From JAYUHK01 sp043767025 (GTDB taxonomy: Bacteria > Bacteroidota > Bacteroidia > Chitinophagales > Saprospiraceae), in the NCBI GenBank assembly GCA_043767025.1, contig JAYUHK010000224.1, positions 1 through 5,970 on the forward strand: a stretch of DNA of 5,970 nt, read 5' to 3'. The notes below the pieces were generated by a model. It saw nothing but the letters and a program-made list of their open reading frames with translations. It made no database searches and was not told the DNA's origin. The position numbers and the translations under genes are program-made. The first letter of the stretch is position 1. The number at the start of each line of letters is the position of its first letter. Shown here piece by piece: positions 1 to 5,933 of the stretch.

Positions 1-22
1 CTGTTTAAATTATAAAAATAGA

Positions 23-745
23 ATGAAACTTAGCAACAACAAAATACTAATTACGGGCGGGGCAAGCGGCATAGGACTTGGCTTAACCGAAAGATTTATG
101 AGTGAAAACAACACCGTCATCGTTTGTGGAAGACGTGCGGAAGTTTTGCAAGAAGTGGCCGAAAGATTCCCTTCGGTCATTACCAAAGTATGCGATTTGT
201 CATTAGAAACAGATAGAATCGAACTTTTTGATTGGATTTCAGCAAACCACAGCGACCTAAATGTGTTGATAAACAATGCCGGGATTCAAAACTGGATGAG
301 CGTAGCCGATGCCGATTTTTACGAAAAAGCAAACCTTGAAATCACGACAAATGTGTTGGCTCCAGTGCATTTAACGGCACTTTTTACCCAACTGCCAGCT
401 CTCAATACCATCATGAATGTAACCTCGGGCTTGGCGTTTGTACAGTTTGCCAAAGTACCTGTTTATTGTGCTACAAAATCCTTTTTTCATTCTTACACTG
501 TGTCATTGCGATACCAACTGAAAGACAAAAACATTGAAGTAATCGAAATCATTCCGCCCGCTTTGAATACCGATTTGGGTGGCAAAGGTTTGCACGATAC
601 CGCACCGCCCGTCAGTGATTTTATCGCTTCTATTTTCAAACAGTTAGAAGAGGGCAAGACGGAACTTACTTTTGGTTTTAGCGAAATAGTGTCCAAAGCA
701 AATCCCGAGGAAATCAAACAACGATTCGATTTTTTAAATCCATAG
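23..745 (+). CDS. Short-chain dehydrogenase/reductase, DltE-like
   Basis: A 240-residue classical SDR, a Rossmann-fold oxidoreductase using NAD(P)H, expected in the cytoplasm. The sequence shows the glycine-rich nucleotide-binding motif TGGASGIG at residues 11-18, the acidic CDLS after the third strand (57-60), and NNAG at 84-87. The catalytic set is complete: N110, S135, Y148 and K152 (YxxxK). The arginine pair at 37-38 after the second strand suggests a preference for NADPH. PPALNT at 178-183 corresponds to the usual PG motif. Overall pattern and length fit the DltE-like branch (COG3967). That name comes from Gram-positive teichoic acid loci and says nothing about the substrate here, which I cannot infer. 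The ATG at 23 puts the glycine motif at its normal distance from the N-terminus. Only 22 bp of upstream sequence is visible, so promoter and operon partners are unknown. It converges on the acyltransferase gene. Confidence 0.93.
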   Translation: MKLSNNKILITGGASGIGLGLTERFMSENNTVIVCGRRAEVLQEVAERFPSVITKVCDLSLETDRIELFDWISANHSDLNVLINNAGIQNWMSVADADFYEKANLEITTNVLAPVHLTALFTQLPALNTIMNVTSGLAFVQFAKVPVYCATKSFFHSYTVSLRYQLKDKNIEVIEIIPPALNTDLGGKGLHDTAPPVSDFIASIFKQLEEGKTELTFGFSEIVSKANPEEIKQRFDFLNP

Positions 746-919
746 GAAAGCCAAAATAATCAACGCAGCATCACAAATAAGTAGTTGTAAGTTTTTAGTT
801 TTTAATTTTGAGTCAACATAAACTATTGAAAATCAACGAATTATGTCGAATATTAAACGTCATCTATTTATGTACATGAACTTAAGCTAAAAAAGTTGCC
901 ATATAAGTCGAATGAAATC
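746..919. other. Convergent intergenic gap, no clear terminator
   Basis: AT-rich spacer between the stop codons of two converging genes. I find no strong GC hairpin followed by a T-tract on either strand. It holds a tandem AGTTTTT pair (790-803) and a weak AACTT/AAGTT hairpin near 880-900. It also holds a chance match to the Bacteroidota -7 element, TAATTTTG at 803-810, which lacks a well-spaced -33 partner and has no gene to serve on that strand. No small open frame of note was seen. Confidence 0.5.
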
Positions 920-1993
920 TTATCCAACTAATTTTTTTGCGTGCGGTATTTTATATAATAAAGCGATAATTATCGTAGAAATGACTGTCACAAAAGTTGT
1001 TAAAATTGGAACTGCAAAGCATGGATTGGTCGGCTCACCAAGTATGTTGTTGTTGTAAATAGTAAATCCAAAATAACCGTTTTTGAGTACATCTAAAATG
1101 AGGGCATGAAGTAAATAGACCCCAAAACTCATACTTGCAAAGCGATGAATTGCGTGAGTGCTGCGAGGAAAGTTAGCCTCCAATCTTTGCCAGTCGTAGT
1201 TCTTTAAGTACAAAAACAGTGCAAAAGAGCAAGCTAAAATGTTGGGAGCCAAGTAAGTTTGGAACTGACCATCGAACTCACCTTTTTTATTCGTAAGGTA
1301 ATAAGTCCCCAATGGCGTAATGAAAAAAGCTATCCAGCCCGCCGCGTATAAGTATTTTTGAAATCTAAAACCATATTTTTTTAGATAATGTCCAGCTACG
1401 AATAGACCTACATACGCCATCCAACCCATGAATTTGATAACAAAAAATTTAGGATAATAAGTACATATTGTGACAGAGAAAAACCAGACAGTAATAAAAT
1501 ATTCTAAATCTTTTCGAGTTCCATTGGCACATAAAATACGAAGCGTAGGGGTGAGCAAATACAAACCCAAAATCATGGAAACAAACCACAAATGGTAGTG
1601 ACCGTCGTTGAACGCCAATTTGTACCAAATTTCGTCATATTTCAACGGAAGCCCGTCCCGAAAGTCGTAGCGATAGACGTAAATCACATAAATGCACGAC
1701 CAAAAAAGATATGGAATAAGCACTCGACTTGCTCGCCGTTTCAGAAAATTTCTGTTGCCTTCTTGCTTTCCCTCCAGCAACAATGCACCGCTCAACATGA
1801 CAAACAAAGGAACACTCCACCTCAAACTTGAATTGATGATATTACCAATCCACCAATCATTTTTAGCGACGTCACTATAATTATTGAGCAACTCTCCGCT
1901 CGAATGAAGCGCGATGACTGCCAAAGTTGCAAGTACTCTTACATAATCAGCAAACAAAAAATGACTCTTTGGAACACTTAAATCACTGCTCAT
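920..1993 (-). CDS. Acyltransferase-3 family membrane O-acyltransferase
   Basis: A 357-residue integral membrane protein with about ten hydrophobic segments (roughly 12-32, 55-73, 91-108, 133-151, 161-178, 183-203, 214-233, 246-263, 285-303, 326-347). It belongs to the acyltransferase-3 family (PF01757), whose members move acetyl or other acyl groups onto sugars of surface polysaccharides or other extracytoplasmic acceptors. Family hallmarks are visible: DYVR at 16-19 followed by H30, giving the R-x10-H motif of TM1; SVPLFVMLSGALLL at 60-73; HLWFVSMILGLYLLTP at 134-149; and FGVYLLHA at 290-297. The pattern is closest to the WecH-like group, but the acceptor is unknown. The frame opens two bases earlier in codon terms at a TTG (1996), but the adjacent ATG at 1993 overlaps the upstream stop as TGATG and is preferred. 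No SGNH domain is fused. It is the last gene of the leftward run. Confidence 0.9.
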   Translation of the reverse strand: MSSDLSVPKSHFLFADYVRVLATLAVIALHSSGELLNNYSDVAKNDWWIGNIINSSLRWSVPLFVMLSGALLLEGKQEGNRNFLKRRASRVLIPYLFWSCIYVIYVYRYDFRDGLPLKYDEIWYKLAFNDGHYHLWFVSMILGLYLLTPTLRILCANGTRKDLEYFITVWFFSVTICTYYPKFFVIKFMGWMAYVGLFVAGHYLKKYGFRFQKYLYAAGWIAFFITPLGTYYLTNKKGEFDGQFQTYLAPNILACSFALFLYLKNYDWQRLEANFPRSTHAIHRFASMSFGVYLLHALILDVLKNGYFGFTIYNNNILGEPTNPCFAVPILTTFVTVISTIIIALLYKIPHAKKLVG

Positions 1994-2544
1994 CAAAGAT
2001 ATTTATTGATATTTTCTAAATCTTTTTCTATCTGATTCAGAACACTTTGGTATGTATTTTCAAAGTTTGAGCGGCTTTTTTCAATTTTTTCTTTTTCAGA
2101 TTTTATGGTTTCATCTGCGCCGTCAATCGTTTTTTGAGCCGTTAAAATTTTATTTTCTAAATCTTCAATTTGTTTTTTGAAGTTGGTAATTTCCTGTTTC
2201 AGCGCAGCCACTTCGGTCGCTTTGTCCTCTACTCGCTGCTTTGTTTGTCCAGCCAATGCGGTATCAAACTGCTCTTTTTCTCTCCTCAAAACTCCACGAT
2301 AATGTTCTCCACTTTCGAGCAATTTTAGCTTTGTCAAACCCATCATGGACGCGGTCGCAAAAGACGACTTGAAAGCGGTTATTTCGTCCAACTTCATTTC
2401 AAAAAGTGCTGCCAGAGATTGTTTAAATTCGAGATAATCAAAGCCGGGAAGATTATTTTTTTCGAGTGCGGCAGTCAAAAATTCCAAACTTTTTTCGTCT
2501 GATTGGCTGTTCGTTCCGAAGAGATTTTTTAAATTTTTTTCCAT
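1993..2544 (-). CDS. Coiled-coil protein of unknown function
   Basis: A 183-residue soluble, charged protein with no signal peptide or membrane segment. Residues 1-80 look globular and helical, with a conserved-looking GFDYLEFKQSL at 34-44 and an alanine/methionine-rich helix around 60-75. From about residue 85 to 180 it is one long heptad-like helix rich in E, K, Q and L, so a parallel dimer or higher oligomer is likely. I do not recognise a named domain. From memory, similar small coiled-coil proteins occur in Bacteroidota, some near toxic-anion-resistance (TelA-like) genes, but no such gene is in this window and I cannot verify the resemblance. The ATG at 2544 is the natural start. Its TGA stop (1995-1993) overlaps the acyltransferase ATG by one base, which implies co-transcription and probably coupled translation. 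Upstream lies an 86-bp gap with a perfect palindrome. Confidence 0.8.
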   Translation of the reverse strand: MEKNLKNLFGTNSQSDEKSLEFLTAALEKNNLPGFDYLEFKQSLAALFEMKLDEITAFKSSFATASMMGLTKLKLLESGEHYRGVLRREKEQFDTALAGQTKQRVEDKATEVAALKQEITNFKKQIEDLENKILTAQKTIDGADETIKSEKEKIEKSRSNFENTYQSVLNQIEKDLENINKYL

Positions 2545-2587
2545 ATTTTATAATTAGATTTTATATTTTTATTCATAAAAATAAACG

Positions 2588-2620
2588 TTTCTGTGACAAA
2601 TAATAAATTTGTCACAGAAA
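2588..2620 (-). terminator. 14-bp perfect inverted repeat, terminator or operator
   Basis: The arms at 2588-2601 (TTTCTGTGACAAAT) and 2607-2620 are exact reverse complements around the 5-base spacer AATAA. The element starts 10 bp past the stop of the DUF2461 gene. Read on the minus strand, the hairpin is followed by a T-rich stretch (GTTTATTTTTA), which suits an intrinsic terminator of the hydrolase-DoxX-DUF2461 transcript. On the plus strand it is also followed by a T-rich run (2621-2639). The stem is only moderately GC-rich, and the long symmetric GTGACA-N11-TGTCAC core would equally suit a dimeric regulator controlling the coiled-coil/acyltransferase pair. The structure is certain; the role is inferred. 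Confidence 0.6.
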
Positions 2621-2630
2621 TAATATTTTT

Positions 2631-3296
2631 TTAATTTTTAATAGCCGATTGTAAAAAGTCTGTAACTTTTTTTGACGCTTCGTAATGTTTCAAAATCATT
2701 TTCAAAACGTCTTGTGCAGTTTGCTTCGGATTAGGACTTACCTCTGCCATAAAATAGAATTGTTTATTAGCTATCAGAGGCTGTATTTTCAGAATATCTG
2801 CCCAATCTTTGTCCATACGCTTGTTGGCTTCCCCACGGATTTGCCCAAAAATAGCTAAAAATTCCTTGTCGTTGATGACCTCCGAAAATTCTTCCAAATT
2901 TGTAGAAATATATTTTCTAACTTTTTGAAGTGTTTCTTTCTCTAAAAAATAGGCTCCGCCTCCAAGCATAATATTATCCGCGCCCATCTGCAAATAAAAG
3001 CCGGGAAACTCCTTATTTTTTGCTCCGTAGGGAGTGATAGATGCAGAAACGTGATTTTTGTATGGTGTCTTATCAGGCGAAAACCGAGTGTCGCGATAAA
3101 TCCGATAGATACAGTTTTTTGCGATAGTCGCAGTAAATCGTGCATCTTTTTCGGCAATTTGTGACAGAGCGTTTCCAATTAAATTTTCAAAAGGAATTTT
3201 TACCGATTGCTCGTAAATGCCTTTGTGAGCCGTAAACCAATCTCGGTTATTATTTTCAGAGAGGTCTTTCAAAAAAGAAAAAAAAGTTGAATCCAT
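2631..3296 (-). CDS. DUF2461 family protein
   Basis: A 221-residue soluble protein matching the DUF2461 family (TIGR02453), whose members are usually about 220 residues and have no established biochemical function. Recognisable blocks are FLKDLSENNNRDWF at 8-21, the strongly conserved RIYRDTRFSPDKTPYKNH at 65-82, PGFYLQ at 98-103 and a GGG turn at 112-114. Length and order of blocks are complete, so it is intact. There is no signal peptide or membrane segment. The ATG at 3296 puts the first conserved block at its expected N-terminal place. It lies 27 bp after the DoxX gene, with an 11-base A-tract (minus strand) in the spacer, and is probably the last gene of a three-gene operon ended by the palindrome at 2588-2620. 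The family assignment is firm; any role in the operon is unknown. Confidence 0.92.
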   Translation of the reverse strand: MDSTFFSFLKDLSENNNRDWFTAHKGIYEQSVKIPFENLIGNALSQIAEKDARFTATIAKNCIYRIYRDTRFSPDKTPYKNHVSASITPYGAKNKEFPGFYLQMGADNIMLGGGAYFLEKETLQKVRKYISTNLEEFSEVINDKEFLAIFGQIRGEANKRMDKDWADILKIQPLIANKQFYFMAEVSPNPKQTAQDVLKMILKHYEASKKVTDFLQSAIKN

Positions 3297-3323
3297 AATA
3301 TGTGTAAATAATTTTTTTTTTTA

Positions 3324-3752
3324 TTATCTCCATTTTACGCCGCGCACGCGAGTGGTCGCCAAAAGTCTTCTAACGCTGTAACGCCCGCTTCCATTGACAT
3401 AAACCATCAACAATCCTCCAGCAATAGCTATATTTTTCATAAATTCTATAGACTCAATTCGCTGCTCGGAGTAAGGTATTTTCCAAAATTGGTGAACTGT
3501 GAATGTGACAGGAATCCAATAAAAAAACAATAAAAGTGAGCCAAGGGACGCTCGATAACCAATTATAAGCATAATCGCGCCTAAAATTAAGAATAAAATT
3601 GCGCCGTATATCAGAGTATCCTGCTGCCAAGTCAGATGATATTCGGTCATTTTTGCTTTGGTAGTTTCAAAGTGTATGACCGCGTCGTAGGCTTCCGAAA
3701 TAAAAATAGAACCCAACATTATTCTTCCCAACAAATCAAAAGCATCTTTCAT
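3324..3752 (-). CDS. DoxX family membrane protein
   Basis: A 142-residue, four-helix inner-membrane protein of the DoxX/DoxD type. Hydrophobic segments lie at about 5-21, 43-61, 65-81 and 102-117. Characteristic features are LLGRIMLGSIFI in the first helix (6-17) and FMKNIAIAGGLLMVY opening the last (102-116). Some DoxX proteins are linked to quinone/thiosulfate metabolism or redox stress, but most are uncharacterised and the role here cannot be told. The longest frame begins at a TTG (3761); the ATG at 3752 gives the typical short N-terminus directly before helix 1 and is preferred. After the last helix comes an unusually basic tail (about 120-142, seven R/K), predicted to sit in the cytoplasm by the positive-inside rule. 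It follows the hydrolase gene by 17 bp and precedes the DUF2461 gene by 27 bp. Confidence 0.87.
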   Translation of the reverse strand: MKDAFDLLGRIMLGSIFISEAYDAVIHFETTKAKMTEYHLTWQQDTLIYGAILFLILGAIMLIIGYRASLGSLLLFFYWIPVTFTVHQFWKIPYSEQRIESIEFMKNIAIAGGLLMVYVNGSGRYSVRRLLATTRVRGVKWR

Positions 3753-3769
3753 AGCGTACAATTTTTTAT

Positions 3770-4768
3770 TTATAGGACTGGTTTCATACCCAAAACGGAC
3801 TCCGCAAATTCGTAAGATTTTTGTTTCGTCTCTTCATATTGTTTTGAAAATAAAGGTGATGTTATGATATGAGTGCCAGCTTCAGGAAAAGCCAACATTT
3901 GTTTTTGATTGGAGGGAGTGGTAGTTTTTTCAAAAAAGTCTTTCATTCGTGACACAGAAACAGTTTTGTCACATTCTTCTTCATTTTTGTAATAATATCC
4001 CAAGAAAATAGGTTGATTTACCCCTTTGAAAACATCGTCCGTCATCGTTTCCTTTATCAGATATTTGAGTGCGATTAAGCCTTCAATCCGATATTCTTTG
4101 TTCCAATATTGTTCTGCTTTTTTGGGCATTTCCCATTTGTGGTAGTCGCCACCTTCGACCATTTGTGCTATTTGTTTGCTCCACGGATAAAGTAACACGT
4201 TTGATTTTGGGTCGTAAAGGTCAATATTTGGAGAGTACATAAAGTGTGCATAAACATTTGGATTATTGGACGAAAGGTAGATTGCGAGCGTACTTCCAGT
4301 AGAACAAGACATTAAAATTACCTTTTTTCCTATTTTTTTTCCTATTTCAATCGCATCTTTTGCAGATTCGACCAGACTTTGTGGCGTTAAATTTAGGAAC
4401 GCATCTTTATCCGTCAAGCCGTGCGCTGAAAGGCGAGAGAGATAGAGATTGCAACCATATCTTTTTGCAAATTCGGTATGCAAAGGCGCCCCTTCGCCTT
4501 GACTTGCCGAAAATCCATGCAAATATACTATCGAATATTCAGTCTGTTGTGTAGAATCTGCCCATACGATACGAGCTTGATTGTCGGGTTTTATATCTCC
4601 ATTAAGTGGTTCATTCCCTGTCACATAGCTGTTTAAATTTTTAATTTCTGAAACGTGAGTATTTTTAAAACTCTGTATAACCGGAGTATATTTTGGCTTG
4701 GGACCGAAATAAAATGCGACACCTAAAATTAAAAAAATAGGGATTAAAATTTTGAAAATTAGCTTCAT
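3770..4768 (-). CDS. Membrane-anchored alpha/beta hydrolase
   Basis: A 332-residue serine hydrolase of the alpha/beta fold (Hydrolase_4/serine aminopeptidase S33-like). Residues 4-22 form one hydrophobic segment after two lysines, either a signal anchor or an uncleaved signal, so the catalytic domain probably faces the periplasm. The oxyanion-hole motif YLHGFSAS is at 82-89. The nucleophile elbow is SCSTG at 154-158 with S156 as likely nucleophile; the first position of GxSxG is serine rather than glycine. D267 (ECDKTVS) is the likely acid and H300 (AGTHII) the likely base, in the correct order. The substrate is unknown: esterase, lipase or peptidase activity are all possible. The ATG at 4768 is the only sensible start. 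It is the first gene of the leftward operon and is divergent from the glycosyltransferase gene. A small palindrome lies immediately before the start codon. Confidence 0.88.
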   Translation of the reverse strand: MKLIFKILIPIFLILGVAFYFGPKPKYTPVIQSFKNTHVSEIKNLNSYVTGNEPLNGDIKPDNQARIVWADSTQQTEYSIVYLHGFSASQGEGAPLHTEFAKRYGCNLYLSRLSAHGLTDKDAFLNLTPQSLVESAKDAIEIGKKIGKKVILMSCSTGSTLAIYLSSNNPNVYAHFMYSPNIDLYDPKSNVLLYPWSKQIAQMVEGGDYHKWEMPKKAEQYWNKEYRIEGLIALKYLIKETMTDDVFKGVNQPIFLGYYYKNEEECDKTVSVSRMKDFFEKTTTPSNQKQMLAFPEAGTHIITSPLFSKQYEETKQKSYEFAESVLGMKPVL

Positions 4769-4770
4769 AC

Positions 4771-4785
4771 TAACTTGATAAGTTA
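4771..4785. repeat. Small palindrome TAACTT-GAT-AAGTTA before hydrolase start
   Basis: Perfect 6-bp arms (4771-4776 and 4780-4785) flank a 3-base spacer, ending two bases before the hydrolase ATG. ACTTGAT also repeats directly at 4773-4779 and 4785-4791. In RNA the stem would be weak because it is AU-rich, so an operator for a dimeric regulator is at least as likely as a translation-blocking hairpin. It may also be chance. Confidence 0.35.
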
Positions 4786-4817
4786 CTTGATTACAAAAAA
4801 TAGTTGATTTCGTGATG

Positions 4818-4848
4818 TAAAGTTAGATAAAAATATAGGTTTTTGAAA
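4818..4848 (-). promoter_or_regulatory. Candidate Bacteroidota-type promoter for the leftward operon
   Basis: On the minus strand, TAACTTTA (4825-4818) matches the -7 consensus TAnnTTTG except at its last base. TTTC (4848-4845) lies 19 bp upstream, in the place of the -33 TTTG/TTG element, also with one mismatch. Transcription would begin near 4811, giving a leader of about 40 bases before the hydrolase ATG. With both elements imperfect, this remains a candidate. Confidence 0.4.
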
Positions 4849-4880
4849 TTTGAGCGATGATTTTTTTTACCAATCTTACA

Positions 4881-4910
4881 TTTCGAGTCAAAATTTTAAT
4901 CGTAACTTTG
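4881..4910 (+). promoter_or_regulatory. Bacteroidota-type promoter of the glycosyltransferase gene
   Basis: TAACTTTG at 4903-4910 matches the Bacteroidota primary-sigma -7 consensus TAnnTTTG exactly. TTTC at 4881-4884, 18 bp upstream, fits the -33 element with one mismatch. The start of transcription would be near 4916-4918, leaving a leader of about 30 bases to the ATG at 4949. This placement argues against translation starting at the upstream TTG (4850), which would lie before the promoter. Confidence 0.65.
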
Positions 4911-4948
4911 GCAATCTAATATTTTTAAAATTAACAACAATTCATCAG

Positions 4949-5827
4949 ATGAAAGTTTCAGGTTTTTCATTTATCAAAAATGCAATTAAGTACGATTATC
5001 CGATTGTGGAAGCGATTGAGTCTATTTTGCCCATTTGTGACGAATTTATTATCGCGGTTGGCAAGTCTGACGACGATACCTTGGAGCTTATTCGAGGAAT
5101 AAAGTCGGATAAAATAAAAATTTTTGAAACTATTTGGGACGATTCCTTACGCGAAGGCGGGCGAGTGTTAGCAGTAGAAACCGATAAAGCTTTTGCAAAA
5201 ATATCTCCTGACAGTGACTGGGCATTTTATATTCAAGGCGACGAAGTGGTACATGAAAAGTATCTCGAAAGTATTTATAAAGGCATGAAAAAATATCAAA
5301 ATAATGCTGACATTGACGCACTTTTATTTGATTATATTAATTTTTACGGTTCTTACGATTACCTTGCGGACTCTCGCCATTGGCAGAGAAAAGAGATACG
5401 AGTTATCAAAAATAATCCTAATATTTACTCTTATCTTGACGCAATTAGTTTTAGAAAAAATGAAAATGAAAAACTTAATGTGGCTTATATTGACGCTGCT
5501 GTCCACCACTATGGTTGGGTGAAAACACCTGTTGCGATGCAGCAAAAACAGTTAGAATTTCATAAATTGTGGCACGATGATGAGTGGGTGGATAAAAATG
5601 TAAAAAAGGTAGATGAGTACGATTTTTCGCAAGTAGAGTCTGTTGCTTTGTTTGAAGGGACGCACCCAAAAGTTATGGAAAAACGTTTAGAAAGAATGAA
5701 TTGGAAATTTTCTTTTGACCCTACAAAAGCTAAAAAAGAAAGTTTGAGAAGAAGATTTCTAAATTACATTTTTCAGAGAACAGGTATTCATATTGGCGAG
5801 TTTAAAAATTACAAATTAGTCGAATGA
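4949..5827 (+). CDS. GT2-like glycosyltransferase
   Basis: A 292-residue protein resembling GT-A fold family 2 glycosyltransferases, which move sugars from nucleotide donors to glycans or lipids; expected in the cytoplasm or at the inner face of the membrane. The N-terminus (GFSFIKNAIKYDYPIVEAI, 5-23, then SILPICDEFIIAVGKSDDDT, 25-44) is the nucleotide-sugar fold with the acidic SDDDT turn. YIQGDEVV at 94-101 occupies the DxD position (D98, E99), expected to bind metal and donor phosphate. HHYGWVKTP (186-194) is a conserved-looking C-terminal block, followed by a charged, aromatic tail. There are no membrane helices. The frame extends upstream to a TTG at 4850, but those 33 codons overlap the promoter and are not family-like, so ATG 4949 is chosen. 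Donor and acceptor are unknown; a surface-polysaccharide role is inference. It is monocistronic as far as visible. Confidence 0.87.
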   Translation: MKVSGFSFIKNAIKYDYPIVEAIESILPICDEFIIAVGKSDDDTLELIRGIKSDKIKIFETIWDDSLREGGRVLAVETDKAFAKISPDSDWAFYIQGDEVVHEKYLESIYKGMKKYQNNADIDALLFDYINFYGSYDYLADSRHWQRKEIRVIKNNPNIYSYLDAISFRKNENEKLNVAYIDAAVHHYGWVKTPVAMQQKQLEFHKLWHDDEWVDKNVKKVDEYDFSQVESVALFEGTHPKVMEKRLERMNWKFSFDPTKAKKESLRRRFLNYIFQRTGIHIGEFKNYKLVE

Positions 5828-5852
5828 GTGACTAACTCATGTTACGCAAGGA

Positions 5853-5883
5853 TTTTAAAATGATTCTTTTGAATTTAGCTTTG
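5853..5883 (+). promoter_or_regulatory. Possible promoter after the glycosyltransferase gene
   Basis: TAGCTTTG at 5876-5883 matches the Bacteroidota -7 consensus TAnnTTTG exactly. TTTT at 5853-5856, 19 bp upstream, is a partial -33 match. It would drive rightward transcription from about 5890 straight into the palindrome at 5904-5933 and out of the window. It could serve a gene beyond the edge or a short RNA, or be a chance match in AT-rich sequence. Confidence 0.3.
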
Positions 5884-5903
5884 TAGCTATTTACTTGGTT
5901 TTT

Positions 5904-5933
5904 GTCACTTTTTTTCTTGATAAAAAAAGTAAC
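5904..5933. terminator. Bidirectional terminator-like T-tract/A-tract palindrome
   Basis: The arms ACTTTTTTT (5907-5915) and AAAAAAAGT (5922-5930) pair around the loop CTTGAT. One mismatch further out, GT at 5904-5905 pairs with AC at 5932-5933. T-rich sequence before the left arm and A-rich sequence after the right arm supply a U-tract in both directions. Palindromes of this type (GTcAC-T7 / A7-GTaAC) are frequent in Bacteroidota intergenic regions. It lies 77 bp past the glycosyltransferase stop and could end that gene and a converging one. Confidence 0.5.

Noticed and set aside
803..810. TAATTTTG, a consensus-like -7 element on the plus strand
   Set aside because: No -33 element at suitable spacing and no plus-strand gene downstream; it lies in a convergent gap rich in A and T.
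906..915. AGTCGAATGA repeated at 906-915 and 5818-5827 as possible attachment or repeat ends
   Set aside because: Ten bases is short, the second copy includes the end of a coding region, and no integrase or mobile gene is present.
1592..1880. Open frames on the plus strand antisense to the acyltransferase gene
   Set aside because: They lack domain-like sequence and overlap a gene with clear family motifs, so they are shadows.
2588..2620. The palindrome as a CRP/FNR site (TGTGA...TCACA)
   Set aside because: Classical CRP sites have a 6-bp spacer between TGTGA and TCACA; here the spacer is about 13 bp, so the usual site does not fit.
5824..5840. ATGAGT-GACTA-ACTCAT hairpin over the glycosyltransferase stop codon
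   Set aside because: Only six base pairs, no following T-tract, and too weak to call a terminator.
5876..5889. TAGCT-TTGT-AGCTA mini-hairpin
   Set aside because: Five base pairs in AT-rich sequence is expected by chance.
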